DNA from: Mucilaginibacter rubeus
Lineage (GTDB): Bacteria > Bacteroidota > Bacteroidia > Sphingobacteriales > Sphingobacteriaceae
NCBI RefSeq assembly: GCF_014643835.1
Contig: NZ_BMKD01000008.1
Span: 248,001 to 312,000, forward strand
Length of the DNA: 64,000 bases
Direction: 5' to 3'
Shown: in pieces, positions 34,611 through 43,558 of the stretch
Layout of the letters: every line of letters starts with the position of its first letter
Position numbering within the stretch: position 1 is the first letter of the stretch
Notes under the pieces: generated by a model
Told to the model about the DNA's origin: nothing
What the model saw: only the letters and a program-made list of their open reading frames with translations
Database searches by the model: none
Made by a program: the position numbers and the translations under genes

Positions 34611-34985
34611 TTATTTCTCTTTGTACAATTCTTCTTTATCCAGCACTTCTCTTTTCTCGATGCGGTATGATAAAAACAAGCCGGCCCCTCCAAAAATAGC
34701 GATCAATGCTACGTATAAAAAGAAAACATCATCGTCAAAACTATTGAATATGCCACGGTTTAAAACGTAGGCCAAAAATAGCCCGATACCCGAACCAATA
34801 AGCAGTAAGCCCCATTTTAAATTTTGGTAAGGAGCCGATTGCGGTTTATAACTCCTCGGATCCATGTTTCGTTCAATCATAGCTAATTTCTCCCGTTTGT
34901 TTAAGTAAACGATCCCGAAGATCATTGCGAATAAGCTGAGGGGTATTATAATTCCTGCTAATACGCCCAATTCACCTGCGCCCAT
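34611..34985 (-). CDS. DUF6249-like small membrane protein
   Basis: I start at the ATG at 34985 (MGAGELGVLAGIIIPL), which gives 124 residues and begins just before the first membrane segment. There are three hydrophobic segments at about 6-24, 55-73 and 87-105. A short cytoplasmic loop has the motif KREKLAMIERNMDP near 28, which is typical of the DUF6249 group in Bacteroidota, and such proteins often accompany sigma factors or regulators. Nothing nearby suggests its function. The C-terminus is acidic and basic mixed (KEELYKEK). Confidence 0.75.
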   Translation of the reverse strand: MGAGELGVLAGIIIPLSLFAMIFGIVYLNKREKLAMIERNMDPRSYKPQSAPYQNLKWGLLLIGSGIGLFLAYVLNRGIFNSFDDDVFFLYVALIAIFGGAGLFLSYRIEKREVLDKEELYKEK

Positions 34986-35141
34986 AATATTTGTTTTTTT
35001 AATTAAGTTAATACTGTTTTTTCTCTCTATAAACACGCCATTGCGGTGTATTTGTAAGCTATGACCACATGTTTTTTAAACAGGTTACACCCTGATTGAA
35101 AAAAATTATTACTCCCTTTTAGGAGGGCGGATGGCATTTAT

Positions 35142-35149
35142 TAACTTTG
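35142..35149 (+). promoter_or_regulatory. possible -7 box inside the 5' end of the pdeM frame
   Basis: The word taactttg fits TAnnTTTG and lies 5 bases before the ATG at 35155. If it is used, translation would start at 35155 on an almost leaderless mRNA. The alternative is the ATG at 35131, which has aggagg at 35121-35126. No clear -33 TTG is seen. Confidence 0.35.
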
Positions 35150-35154
35150 CTTTA

Positions 35155-35814
35155 ATGATAAGTGCGGCTACTCCTTTTAACCTGCTGGGGCAGGATCTTT
35201 TATTATTACCACAAAAAGCTATTTACTGGCAGCAGCAAAGCGCCCTGATAATTGCCGATGTGCATTTGGGCAAAGTGGGCCATTTCCGTAAGGCCGGCAT
35301 AGCAATACCGCGGGATATGGAGCAAAGTGACCTGGCCGTACTTTCCGATCTTATTTATGAACACAAGCCGGAAAAGTTAATTTTTTTGGGCGATCTGTTC
35401 CACAGCGATATGAATAACGATTGGGATTGGTTTATCCTTTGGCGCAGCCAGTTCCCCGCGTTACAGATCATGCTGGTCCGCGGCAACCATGATATCATTG
35501 CAGATAAGCATTATCATAACCTGAATATCGAACTGCACGATGAACTGTTGATCGGCCCCTTCCTCATGATGCACCATCCGCTTGCCAATGACCAGGACGA
35601 AAAAGCGGGTTACGTTTTTTGCGGGCATATCCACCCTGGGGTAAACTTAAGCGGCCGGGCACGTCAAAGCATTACATTGCCTTGCTTTGCCTTCGGCAAT
35701 AAACAGGGAATTTTACCATCCTTCGGAAAATTTACCGGACGGGTAGCTATCCGGAGCCTTCAAAACGACAAGATCTTTGCTGTTTTGAAAGATAAAGTTG
35801 TGGCTATAGCCTGA
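35155..35814 (+). CDS. pdeM: ligase-associated metallophosphoesterase (PdeM-like)
   Basis: The protein from the ATG at 35155 is 219 residues long; a start at 35131 would add eight. Metal-binding motifs of calcineurin-type phosphoesterases are present: ADVHLGK near residue 36, LGDLFHS near 82, RGNHD near 111, MMHHP near 147 and GHIHPG near 163. The sequence matches the group called ligase-associated DNA damage response endonuclease PdeM, which usually lies with an ATP-dependent DNA ligase, an exonuclease and a helicase. None of these partners is adjacent here, so the association is inferred from family likeness only. Confidence 0.85.
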   Translation: MISAATPFNLLGQDLLLLPQKAIYWQQQSALIIADVHLGKVGHFRKAGIAIPRDMEQSDLAVLSDLIYEHKPEKLIFLGDLFHSDMNNDWDWFILWRSQFPALQIMLVRGNHDIIADKHYHNLNIELHDELLIGPFLMMHHPLANDQDEKAGYVFCGHIHPGVNLSGRARQSITLPCFAFGNKQGILPSFGKFTGRVAIRSLQNDKIFAVLKDKVVAIA

Positions 35815-35967
35815 TTTTTATCTACAAAATGCACTAAATCCATCGAATTCCCTGTCATAGTATTGTATTTGGCTGTTGAATACCAGGACATTATTTTAGA
35901 TTGATTCTAAATAGCTTTTTGGTCTCCAATAAGCCAAAACCTCTTCTATGTTTTGTTATTTAATAAA

Positions 35968-35975
35968 TACTTTTG
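35968..35975 (+). promoter_or_regulatory. -7 box of the sdhCAB promoter
   Basis: The word tacttttg fits TAnnTTTG and lies 20 bases before the sdhC ATG. A TTG at 35953-35955 is closer than the usual -33 spacing, so only the -7 box is assigned. Confidence 0.55.
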
Positions 35976-35995
35976 CCTAATAAATCCAATTCATA

Positions 35996-36787
35996 ATGAG
36001 CGAATTCAAACAAACCTTAAACTCGTCGCTGGGCAAAAAGCTGATCATGGCTTTAACAGGCTTGTTTCTGTGTACCTTTTTAATTGTGCACGTAGGCGGC
36101 AACCTGTTGTTGTTTAACAACGATAACGGTTTCAGTTTTAACGTGTATGCCAACTTCCTTACGCATTTTCCGCCTATTGAAGTTATAGCATACCTGTTGT
36201 ACCTTTCCATTTTAGTGCATGCACTATACGGTTTGATCCTGACTGTCAAGAACCGTAAAGCCCGCCCTGTACGTTATGCGGTAGCGGCAAAATCTGATGC
36301 CTCATGGTCATCAAAAAACATGGGCCTGCTGGGTTCAGTCCTGTTCCTGTTCATCGTTATCCACATGGGCGATTTCTGGTTCCGTTACCATAACGACAAA
36401 ACCATGGGCTTTAAAGAGTACCGTACCGACCTGGCAACAGGCGAAACAAAGGTTAGCGATTACACACCGGCCAATGCCGAATTCAGTCACTCTGTATCAA
36501 CCGAAAACAATGTGGAAGTTGTAAGGGTAAAAGACCTGCACGCGCGTGTTGCTTACAGTTTCAGCAACATTATCTACGTTATATTTTACGTAATAGCCAT
36601 GGGCGCTGTAGCATTTCACTTGTTACATGGTTTCCAGAGCGCGTTCCGTACGCTGGGCTGGGTACACCGTAAATATACGCCGGTAGTTTACTTTATTGGT
36701 ACATGGCTGTTTGCAGTTATCATTCCGCTGCTTTTTGCCGCCATGCCGGTTTATTATTACTATTTATCAACCCAGGGAGCTCACTAA
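35996..36787 (+). CDS. sdhC: succinate dehydrogenase cytochrome b subunit (B-type)
   Basis: The 263-residue protein has five hydrophobic segments, as in B-type succinate:quinone reductases with one membrane subunit. Candidate haem ligand His residues lie in FLIVHVGGNLLLF near 31, LVHALYGLIL near 73, FIVIHMGDFW near 120 and AFHLLHGFQSAF near 207, in line with two haems. It anchors SdhA and SdhB and passes electrons to menaquinone. The N-terminus LNSSLGKKLIMALTGLFL is characteristic of the Bacteroidota family. sdhA follows after 42 bases and sdhB after it, which makes an sdhCAB operon. Confidence 0.96.
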   Translation: MSEFKQTLNSSLGKKLIMALTGLFLCTFLIVHVGGNLLLFNNDNGFSFNVYANFLTHFPPIEVIAYLLYLSILVHALYGLILTVKNRKARPVRYAVAAKSDASWSSKNMGLLGSVLFLFIVIHMGDFWFRYHNDKTMGFKEYRTDLATGETKVSDYTPANAEFSHSVSTENNVEVVRVKDLHARVAYSFSNIIYVIFYVIAMGAVAFHLLHGFQSAFRTLGWVHRKYTPVVYFIGTWLFAVIIPLLFAAMPVYYYYLSTQGAH

Positions 36788-36829
36788 GTTTAGCTGGCCA
36801 AAAGCCACAAACATAAATACAAAGAAGAG

Positions 36830-38764
36830 ATGACATTAGATGCTAAAATTCCTCAAGGCCCATTAGCCGAAAAATGGAGCAAGCATAAATTTGATCTGAA
36901 GCTGGTTAACCCCGCCAACAAGCGTAAATACGATATCATCATTGTAGGTACCGGTTTGGCAGGCGCTTCGGCAGCTGCCACTTTAGGCGAGCTGGGTTAC
37001 AACGTTAAGGCGTTTTGTTTCCAGGACAGCCCCCGCCGTGCGCACTCTATCGCAGCACAGGGTGGTATCAATGCCGCTAAGAACTACCAAAACGACGGCG
37101 ACAGTGTTTTCCGTTTATTTTACGATACCATTAAAGGTGGTGACTACCGCGCCCGCGAAGCCAACGTTCACCGTTTGGCCGAGGTTTCGGTAAACATCAT
37201 TGACCAGTGCGTTGCACAAGGTGTACCTTTTGCCCGCGAATACGGCGGCTTGCTGGATAACCGTTCATTCGGTGGTTCGCAGGTATCGCGTACATTTTAC
37301 GCGAGGGGACAAACAGGACAACAATTATTATTGGGCGCTTATTCTGCGCTTAACCGCCAGATCCATGCCGGTAAAGTAAAAATGTACACCCGCCACGAAA
37401 TGCTTGACGTGGTAACTATCGATGGCCATGCCAAAGGTATTGTTACCCGTAATATGTTAACAGGCGCTATTGATACGCATGCAGGTCACGCGGTATTATT
37501 ATGTACCGGTGGTTACAGCAACGTATTCTACCTGTCAACAAACGCTATAGGTTCAAACGTAACGGCAGCCTGGAGGGCACACAAACGTGGTGCTTTCTTT
37601 GGTAACCCCTGCTATACTCAAATTCACCCAACCTGTATCCCTGTAACCGGCGATCACCAGTCTAAGTTAACGCTGATGTCAGAGTCATTGCGTAACGACG
37701 GCCGTGTATGGGCTCCAAAAACTGTTGAAATTGCCGAGCAGCTGCGCAAAGGCACTTTGAAAGCAGACCAGGTTAAAGAAGATGACCGCGATTATTTCCT
37801 TGAACGTAAATATCCTGCTTTCGGTAACCTTGTTCCGCGCGATGTGGCATCACGTAACGCCAAGGAAATGGTTGAAGAAGGCAGGGGTGTAGGAGGTTCT
37901 GGCTTCGCGGTATTCCTTGACTTTGCCGATGCTATTAAACGTTTAGGCGAAGAAACTGTTAAAGCCAAATACGGTAACCTGTTTGATATGTACATCCAGA
38001 TCACCGACGAGAACCCATATAAACAACCAATGCGTATTTACCCTGCGGTTCACTATACCATGGGCGGCCTTTGGGTTGATTATAACCTGAGCACTACAAT
38101 CCCCGGCTTATATGCTTTAGGTGAGTGTAACTTCTCAGACCACGGTGCTAACCGCCTTGGTGCATCTGCACTGATGCAGGGTTTATCTGATGGATATTTC
38201 GTGATCCCTTATACCCTTGGCGATTACCTGGCTAAAATTGGCCCTAAAAAAGTTGATACCAGCCACCCGGCGTTTGAAAAAACCAAACAGGATGTTATCG
38301 CACACATAAGTAAATTATTAGCTCTTAAAGGCACTAAAACCACTAACGAATACCACCGCGAACTTGGCCATATTATGTGGGAGTATTGCGGCATGGCCCG
38401 CACCGAAGAAGGCCTGAAAAAGGCCAAAGGCCTGATCCAGGCTTTGAAAGCTGATTTCTGGAAAAATGCTATCGTAACCGGCGAAAACGAAGAAGTGAAC
38501 GCTTCGTTAGAAAGAGCTGGTCGCGTAGCTGATTTCATTGAACTTGGCGAGCTGATGATAGATGACGCTTTAATGCGTAAAGAATCATGCGGTGGCCACT
38601 TCAGGGTTGAATCGCAAACTGCAGATGGTGAAGCACTTCGCGATGACGAAAACTTCGCGTTTGTAGCAGCGTGGGAATTCAAAGGTGAAAACCAACCAGA
38701 AGAGTTACATAAAGAGCAACTGACATTTGAAGCAGTTCATTTATCACAACGTAATTATGCATAG
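36830..38764 (+). CDS. sdhA: succinate dehydrogenase/fumarate reductase flavoprotein subunit
   Basis: The 644-residue protein has the FAD-binding segment [20 protein letters not shown] near residue 37, the covalent-FAD His motif [14 protein letters not shown] near 71, AREYGG near 139, and the active-site region [11 protein letters not shown] near 408 with [20 protein letters not shown] near 430. It oxidises succinate to fumarate (or the reverse) and passes electrons to SdhB. The length suits B-type enzymes. It is the middle gene of sdhCAB. A 102-base gap with a gattgg-rich imperfect inverted repeat separates it from sdhB. Confidence 0.97.
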   Translation: MTLDAKIPQGPLAEKWSKHKFDLKLVNPANKRKYDIIIVGTGLAGASAAATLGELGYNVKAFCFQDSPRRAHSIAAQGGINAAKNYQNDGDSVFRLFYDTIKGGDYRAREANVHRLAEVSVNIIDQCVAQGVPFAREYGGLLDNRSFGGSQVSRTFYARGQTGQQLLLGAYSALNRQIHAGKVKMYTRHEMLDVVTIDGHAKGIVTRNMLTGAIDTHAGHAVLLCTGGYSNVFYLSTNAIGSNVTAAWRAHKRGAFFGNPCYTQIHPTCIPVTGDHQSKLTLMSESLRNDGRVWAPKTVEIAEQLRKGTLKADQVKEDDRDYFLERKYPAFGNLVPRDVASRNAKEMVEEGRGVGGSGFAVFLDFADAIKRLGEETVKAKYGNLFDMYIQITDENPYKQPMRIYPAVHYTMGGLWVDYNLSTTIPGLYALGECNFSDHGANRLGASALMQGLSDGYFVIPYTLGDYLAKIGPKKVDTSHPAFEKTKQDVIAHISKLLALKGTKTTNEYHRELGHIMWEYCGMARTEEGLKKAKGLIQALKADFWKNAIVTGENEEVNASLERAGRVADFIELGELMIDDALMRKESCGGHFRVESQTADGEALRDDENFAFVAAWEFKGENQPEELHKEQLTFEAVHLSQRNYA

Positions 38765-38845
38765 TGATTGGTTGATTAGGAGAATGGTTGATTAAGTTAA
38801 ACCCATTTCTCCAATCATCTATTCACTCAATCAACAAAACAACGA
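38765..38845. repeat. GATTGGTTGATTA imperfect inverted repeat between sdhA and sdhB
   Basis: The left part (tgattggttgattaggagaa from 38764) is an imperfect complement of the right part (ccatttctccaatcatctat, then tcactcaatcaac). It begins at the sdhA stop codon. In an operon, such a hairpin could adjust the relative amounts of SdhA and SdhB. Confidence 0.5.
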
Positions 38846-38866
38846 TAACTCAAATCTAAAACAAAG

Positions 38867-39652
38867 ATGAGTAACGGAAATATGAACCTGACGCTTAAAG
38901 TATGGCGTCAAAAAAATGCTCAAACCGCGGGTAAATTTGTAAGCTACAAAGCCGAAAATATTTCGCCCGACATGTCGTTCCTTGAAATGCTCGACGTGGT
39001 TAACGAGAGCCTTACCCACAAAGGCGATGAGCCAATTAACTTTGACCACGATTGCCGCGAAGGGATCTGCGGTATGTGTTCATTATATATCAATGGTCAC
39101 CCGCACGGCCCAAAACGCGGTATCACTACCTGCCAGCTGCACATGCGTACCTTCCACGACGGTGAAACCATCACTATCGAACCATGGCGCGCTCAGGCAT
39201 TCCCAATTGTTAAAGATTTGGCGGTTGACCGCTCTGCCTTCGACAGGATCCAACAAGCCGGTGGTTATGTTTCGGTAAACACCGGTGGTGTACCTGATGG
39301 TAACGCTATCCCAATCCCTAAAGTTATTGCTGATGAAGCGTTCAACTCGGCTACCTGTATTGGTTGCGGAGCCTGCGTTGCTGCCTGTAAAAATGCCTCG
39401 GCTATGTTGTTCGTATCGGCTAAGATCACCCAGTTAGGCTTATTACCGCAAGGTCAGCCGGAGCGCTATCGTCGCGTGCAATCAATGGTTGCCCAGATGG
39501 ACGAGGAAGGTTTTGGCAGCTGTACCAACACCGGTGCCTGCGAAGCCGAGTGCCCTAAGGAAATTAAATTGACTAACATTGCCCGTATGAACAACGACTA
39601 TTTTAGCGCGAAACTGTTCAGGGAAGAAGAAGTACATGAGCAAGGTCATTAA
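38867..39652 (+). CDS. sdhB: succinate dehydrogenase iron-sulfur subunit
   Basis: The 261-residue protein holds three cluster motifs in order: the [2Fe-2S] ligands in [16 protein letters not shown] near residue 62 plus the Cys of GITTCQLH near 86, the [4Fe-4S] ligands in [13 protein letters not shown] near 166, and the [3Fe-4S] ligands in [15 protein letters not shown] near 217. It conducts electrons from the flavin of SdhA to the haems of SdhC. It is the last gene of sdhCAB; a clean terminator follows at 39677-39703. Confidence 0.97.
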   Translation: MSNGNMNLTLKVWRQKNAQTAGKFVSYKAENISPDMSFLEMLDVVNESLTHKGDEPINFDHDCREGICGMCSLYINGHPHGPKRGITTCQLHMRTFHDGETITIEPWRAQAFPIVKDLAVDRSAFDRIQQAGGYVSVNTGGVPDGNAIPIPKVIADEAFNSATCIGCGACVAACKNASAMLFVSAKITQLGLLPQGQPERYRRVQSMVAQMDEEGFGSCTNTGACEAECPKEIKLTNIARMNNDYFSAKLFREEEVHEQGH

Positions 39653-39676
39653 TTGATCTTTCTGTTAGGATATAGT

Positions 39677-39707
39677 AAACGGCCCGGCTTGTCCGGGCCG
39701 TTTTATG
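39677..39707. terminator. terminator after sdhB
   Basis: A perfect 11-base stem, aaacggcccgg at 39677-39687 and ccgggccgttt at 39693-39703, has a 5-base loop and a T run. It ends sdhCAB and, having A-rich and T-rich sides, could also serve the ferredoxin operon from the other strand. Confidence 0.9.
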
Positions 39708-39838
39708 TTTTATTCAGAAGTTTTCAAACGGCTTGATAAAAATAAAATGAGATCATAAAAACACTCTTCCCTTTTTGGGAAATAAGCATACAAATCTTTT
39801 TTGGTCCGGCTTAAGACTTAGAACTTAAGACTTCCGGC

Positions 39839-40156
39839 TTACTCCTCTCCAACCAGCTTAAATACCATCCCATCCATGTCTTCAGAGATTCTGATCTGGC
39901 AAGCCAACCGACTTGCAGGTGGAGCGTAGGGGAGCGTATCCAATACGTCGAGCTCGGTATCCGTAGCAGTAAAATATTCCTCGGGGCCTTCTATCACCTG
40001 TACGTGACAGGTAGCACAAAGCGCCATGCCGCCGCAGGTGGCCAGTATATCGTATTCAGATGCCTTCAGTACTTCCATCAGGCTCAGATTTATGCCTTCC
40101 GGAATTTCAACGGCCCTGCTGCCTCCGTCGCGGTCAATTATGGTTAAATTTATCAT
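39839..40156 (-). CDS. [2Fe-2S] ferredoxin (adrenodoxin-like)
   Basis: The 105-residue protein has the four cluster Cys residues in ATCGGMALCATCHVQV (three Cys near 40-49) and in RLACQIR near 86. The spacing is that of ISC-type/adrenodoxin-like ferredoxins. The surface is acidic. It should carry single electrons from a reductase to an unknown acceptor. The ferredoxin reductase gene ends 2 bases before its start on the same strand, so the two are one operon and likely redox partners. Confidence 0.93.
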   Translation of the reverse strand: MINLTIIDRDGGSRAVEIPEGINLSLMEVLKASEYDILATCGGMALCATCHVQVIEGPEEYFTATDTELDVLDTLPYAPPASRLACQIRISEDMDGMVFKLVGEE

Positions 40157-40158
40157 GG

Positions 40159-41169
40159 CTAAAAAGCGCTTACACCGTAAACGGTGGTGTATTTAAAACT
40201 CAGTTTTTGCTCGGGGTAAACATATTTGAAAGCACTTTGGGCCATTAACGCACTTTCATGAAAACCGCATAAGATCAGCTTAAGTTTACCCGGGTAGGTA
40301 TTGATATCACCAATGGCATAAATGCGTTCGATATTGGTGCTGTAATCAACTGTATTTACCGCGATGGCTGATCTGTCGATATTCAACCCCCAATCGGCAA
40401 TAGGGCCAAGTTTGGGGCTAAGGCCAAATAAAGGAATGAGATGATCTGCTTCAATATGGCTTACCTGCTGGTCCCGGTCAAGCAGGGTGATCTCCTGCAA
40501 ACGGTCATCGCCGGTTAAAGCAACTACGTTTGATTTAAGGATCAGGTCGATCTTGCCTTCCCTGGCCAGCTCAAATACTTTTTCGGCACTATCGGGCGCT
40601 CCGCGAAAAGTATCTCCCCGATGGACCAGGGTAACCCGCTCGGCTACATTGCTTAGAAAAACAGCCCAGTCCAGGGCGGAATCGCCGCCACCTGCAAGCA
40701 CCACTTTTTTATCCCGGAAATGTTCGGGGTTCTTCACCATGTAGGCTACGCCTTTTCCCTCAAAATCCGTAAGACGGTCAATTTCTGGTTTGCGGGGTTC
40801 AAAACAGCCAAGGCCGCCGGCAATTACTACTACCTGGCAATGAACGGTTGTGCCGTCGTTAGTTATGATATTATAAGATCCGTCATCATTGCGTTGCAGG
40901 TTTTCTACCCGCTCGCCCAAACTAAAGGTAGGGTGAAACGGGGCTATCTGCAGCATCAAATTATCCACCAGTTGCTGTGCGGTAACATCAGGATAACCGG
41001 GAATATCATAAATAGGTTTATGCGGATAAATTTCGGAAAGCTGGCCGCCAACCTGTGGCAGCACATCGATAAGGTGGCAGCGCATTTTTAGCAGCCCGGC
41101 TTCAAAAACAGCAAATAAACCAACAGGTCCCGCGCCTATAATGCAGATATCGGTAGTAATTTTTTCCAT
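40159..41169 (-). CDS. ferredoxin--NADP reductase, thioredoxin-reductase-like type
   Basis: I start at the ATG at 41169 (MEKITTDICIIGAGPVG), just before the FAD-binding strand. The 336-residue flavoprotein has an FAD motif CIIGAGPVGLFAVFEAG near residue 9, an NAD(P)-binding motif KVVLAGGGDSALDWAVFL near 155, and IYAIGDINTYPGKLKLIL near 285, but no Cys-x2-Cys redox pair. This is the pattern of the YumC-type ferredoxin reductases. It reduces the ferredoxin encoded immediately downstream with NADPH. A LysR regulator gene precedes it by 77 bases on the same strand. Confidence 0.92.
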   Translation of the reverse strand: MEKITTDICIIGAGPVGLFAVFEAGLLKMRCHLIDVLPQVGGQLSEIYPHKPIYDIPGYPDVTAQQLVDNLMLQIAPFHPTFSLGERVENLQRNDDGSYNIITNDGTTVHCQVVVIAGGLGCFEPRKPEIDRLTDFEGKGVAYMVKNPEHFRDKKVVLAGGGDSALDWAVFLSNVAERVTLVHRGDTFRGAPDSAEKVFELAREGKIDLILKSNVVALTGDDRLQEITLLDRDQQVSHIEADHLIPLFGLSPKLGPIADWGLNIDRSAIAVNTVDYSTNIERIYAIGDINTYPGKLKLILCGFHESALMAQSAFKYVYPEQKLSFKYTTVYGVSAF

Positions 41170-41246
41170 GTATGATCGCCTTTGATTCAGCAATCAAATT
41201 TGCCGCTAAACTAATTGGCAATCAAATGATATAAAGTAATATGAGA

Positions 41247-42146
41247 TTACTTTAAGTTATAATTGGCAAGGCAAAAACGCTTAAATAACTCTATCAGTTT
41301 GCTGTGTTTGCCATGCAATTGTATGAACTGAAAAGTGCGGAAAATCTCTAATCCTTTAACATCAATAATGGTGAGCTCGTTGTATTTTAACTCGCTTACT
41401 ACCGATTGGATGGAGAGAAATGTTGCTGTTTCTGAGTATAAAAGATATTGTTTTATGGCGATGCTGCTCTCCAGTTGGATCTCGATGTTCAGGTCTTTAG
41501 GGTTGATTTGCACGGCGGCCAGGGCATTGAAGATAACATCCAGGGTGCCCGATCCGGCTTCCCTTAAAACCAAGGGAATGGCAGGCAATTGTTTGGGTGT
41601 GATCTCGGTCTTTTTGGATAACTTATTGTTAGCACTGGTTACCAGTACAATTTCATCTTTAATAAAATCGGTATAGGATAATTGCGGCGAATGGGCAGCC
41701 CCTTCTACAATGGCAATATCTATTTTTTCGGCCAGTACCAGCTGCGAGATCTGATCGGTATTGGCCTGGATAAAATTGAAAGTAACCTTGGGATATGTTT
41801 TTTTAAACATAGCCAACAGTTTGGGCAAAATAGTTTGCGCCACGGTGGTACTGGCCCCTATGTGCAGTGTACCGGCTTCCAGGTTGTTAAGCTGTGCCAG
41901 TTCAGTTTCCAGGTCGGTATAGGTTTGGAAAATCTTTTCGGCATATTTTTCAAGGATCTTGCCGGCGGTGGTAAGGGAAATATTATTGCCGTTTCGTTTA
42001 AACAGCTGTACACTGAGCTGCTGCTCCAGTTCCTTGATATGTTTGGTGACCGCCGGTTGGGTAATAAATAGTTCGGATGCAGCTTTGGTAAAGCTTAACC
42101 GCTGTGCTACCGTATAAAAAACCTTCAGCCTGAAATCAAATATCAT
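41247..42146 (-). CDS. LysR family transcriptional regulator (CysL/CysB-like)
   Basis: The 299-residue protein has a winged helix-turn-helix at the N-terminus (FYTVAQRLSFTKAASELFIT near residue 10, QPAVTKHIKELEQQL near 30) and a LysR substrate-binding domain (GTLHIGASTTVAQTILPKLL near 92). Such regulators bind a small effector and act on nearby genes. It lies 77 bases upstream of the ferredoxin reductase gene on the same strand, so it may be the first gene of that operon or control it. The effector cannot be read; sulfur or redox metabolism would fit the neighbours. Confidence 0.92.
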   Translation of the reverse strand: MIFDFRLKVFYTVAQRLSFTKAASELFITQPAVTKHIKELEQQLSVQLFKRNGNNISLTTAGKILEKYAEKIFQTYTDLETELAQLNNLEAGTLHIGASTTVAQTILPKLLAMFKKTYPKVTFNFIQANTDQISQLVLAEKIDIAIVEGAAHSPQLSYTDFIKDEIVLVTSANNKLSKKTEITPKQLPAIPLVLREAGSGTLDVIFNALAAVQINPKDLNIEIQLESSIAIKQYLLYSETATFLSIQSVVSELKYNELTIIDVKGLEIFRTFQFIQLHGKHSKLIELFKRFCLANYNLK

Positions 42147-42181
42147 TGGGCCAATTTAGGAATAAATACTTTTTATTCAGC

Positions 42182-42276
42182 ATGTCGCTACGAGCGAAGC
42201 GTGGCAACCGCATACTATACAGTGCGAATATGCATTGGCTGCGAGATTGCAACGCTTCGCTTACAGCAATGACATA
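42182..42276. repeat. GTCATTGC element, copy 3 (diverged)
   Basis: The left part atgtcgctacgagcgaagcg (from 42182) is an imperfect complement of the right part aacgcttcgcttacagcaat, then gacat (42251-42275). It lies between the DUF4199 stop and the LysR start. The ends match the element at 17722-17850, while the interior differs. Confidence 0.7.
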
Positions 42277-42297
42277 AATTTATGTCAATGTATCTAT

Positions 42298-42837
42298 TTA
42301 ATTCGTAGCCAATTGTGGGCTGGCATCCTTGCGTTTCAGGATCAAAGCTGCTATCAGCGCAATCACCAGGCCAACAGGCAGTATCTCCATGTAAGTAAGC
42401 ACGATTACGCCGAAGGGGCTTTTGTACATATTAACATAACCGGCCATGCTTGCTTCCTGTTGCTTAAGTTCGGCGGCCGTAGCACCATGGGCTTTGGCTT
42501 CCCTTAAAACATGGGCGACGTATTTGGCCATAAAATCGGGGTAAAAGTTATAGAACTCTATTAACCACACAATCACATAAACTGTTGAGGTGATCAACAC
42601 AATGTAAAGACCGATCATAAAAGCTTTGCCGAAACTAATTATGCCTTCGTTGTATTTGTCACGGTAATTTTTGATGGCTACAAATATCAGCGAAAACGCC
42701 AGCAACATGGAGCCATAGCCCACCCACATGTTGCCCTGAAAGTTGGGGTTGTTATAGCAAAGGGCTCCCGAAATTCCCCCGGTAGCGGCGATGATGAGGC
42801 CGGAGATTGATCCAAAAACAAATACATTCTTTTTCAT
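42298..42837 (-). CDS. DUF4199 domain-containing membrane protein
   Basis: I start at the ATG at 42837 (MKKNVFVFGSISG), which begins the first hydrophobic segment; the protein then has 179 residues. Four membrane segments are visible at about 5-24, 37-54, 70-92 and 142-167. The region YGSMLLAFSLIFVAIKNYRD near 40-60 and GIISFGKAFMIGLYIVLITS near 66 are characteristic of DUF4199. The function is unknown. The membrane-anchored LuxR regulator lies upstream on the same strand (110-base gap), a pairing that may have functional meaning. Confidence 0.87.
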   Translation of the reverse strand: MKKNVFVFGSISGLIIAATGGISGALCYNNPNFQGNMWVGYGSMLLAFSLIFVAIKNYRDKYNEGIISFGKAFMIGLYIVLITSTVYVIVWLIEFYNFYPDFMAKYVAHVLREAKAHGATAAELKQQEASMAGYVNMYKSPFGVIVLTYMEILPVGLVIALIAALILKRKDASPQLATN

Positions 42838-42947
42838 ATCGTTTATATTTTGATAGAACAAATTTGGCTTGTCAGAAACTTTTCGGGCTCATACTTTAGG
42901 GTGATTTTTAAAAATATGCTGCCATTAGTACTAAAGTATGAAGCGGG

Positions 42948-43415
42948 TTAAGGAATAATGCTGAGCCGCTTCCCCATTTCAACAGCCTGGGTGCGGCGTT
43001 TAACCTCCATTTTTTCAAACACCTTTGCCGAATGTGTTTTGATGGTATTCAACGATACAAATAAGCGCTCTGAAATTTCCTGGTTACTTAATCCTTCGGC
43101 CATTAATTGCAAAACGTCAAGCTCGCGTTTGCTGAGGCCAAGCTTTTCCACCTCTGTCTGGTTAATGATAAATTCAGGTCCGTTATTTACATAAACCTGT
43201 TTTTCTACAACAACTGTTTTGGGTTTGGTAAGTTTAAGTGCCAGCCAAATTCCTAATACGGTAAAAAATACTGCTATGGCACCCATGTAAATTTCATAGG
43301 CATTATCAACAATGATCAGTTTAAGCTCAAGCCATTTCAGCAACAACAACAGCAGAGCGAGTGCTACCGCGTACAGTATGGTATGTTTGTTTTTTGCCAA
43401 TAAATTTGAAGCCAT
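42948..43415 (-). CDS. membrane-anchored LuxR-type transcription factor
   Basis: The 155-residue protein has two hydrophobic helices (about 10-32, ILYAVALALLLLLLKWLEL, and 43-63, MGAIAVFFTVLGIWLALKL) followed by a cytoplasmic LuxR helix-turn-helix (LSKRELDVLQLMAEGLSNQE near 92, LFVSLNTIKTHSAKVFEKM near 115). There is no receiver or autoinducer domain. It should therefore control genes while tethered to the inner membrane, perhaps together with the DUF4199 protein encoded downstream. Its own signal is unknown. Confidence 0.88.
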   Translation of the reverse strand: MASNLLAKNKHTILYAVALALLLLLLKWLELKLIIVDNAYEIYMGAIAVFFTVLGIWLALKLTKPKTVVVEKQVYVNNGPEFIINQTEVEKLGLSKRELDVLQLMAEGLSNQEISERLFVSLNTIKTHSAKVFEKMEVKRRTQAVEMGKRLSIIP

Positions 43416-43482
43416 GTTATGAGCACCGATTTATCTTAAAATTAGGATTATTTAAGATAAAGCAGAAAGACACGCAAACAAA

Positions 43483-43504
43483 AAAAGCGGAAAACATCCC
43501 GCTC
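43483..43504 (-). terminator. terminator after the small secreted helical protein gene
   Basis: On the minus strand, agcgg and ccgct (43499-43503 and 43486-43490) form a short stem with an 8-base loop followed by a run of seven T. It lies 55 bases behind the stop at 43559. Confidence 0.65.
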
Positions 43505-43558
43505 TTAAATTTATAATTTGTCAAGTTAATACCTTAATTCTGAAAGTCCTGGTTCCTT

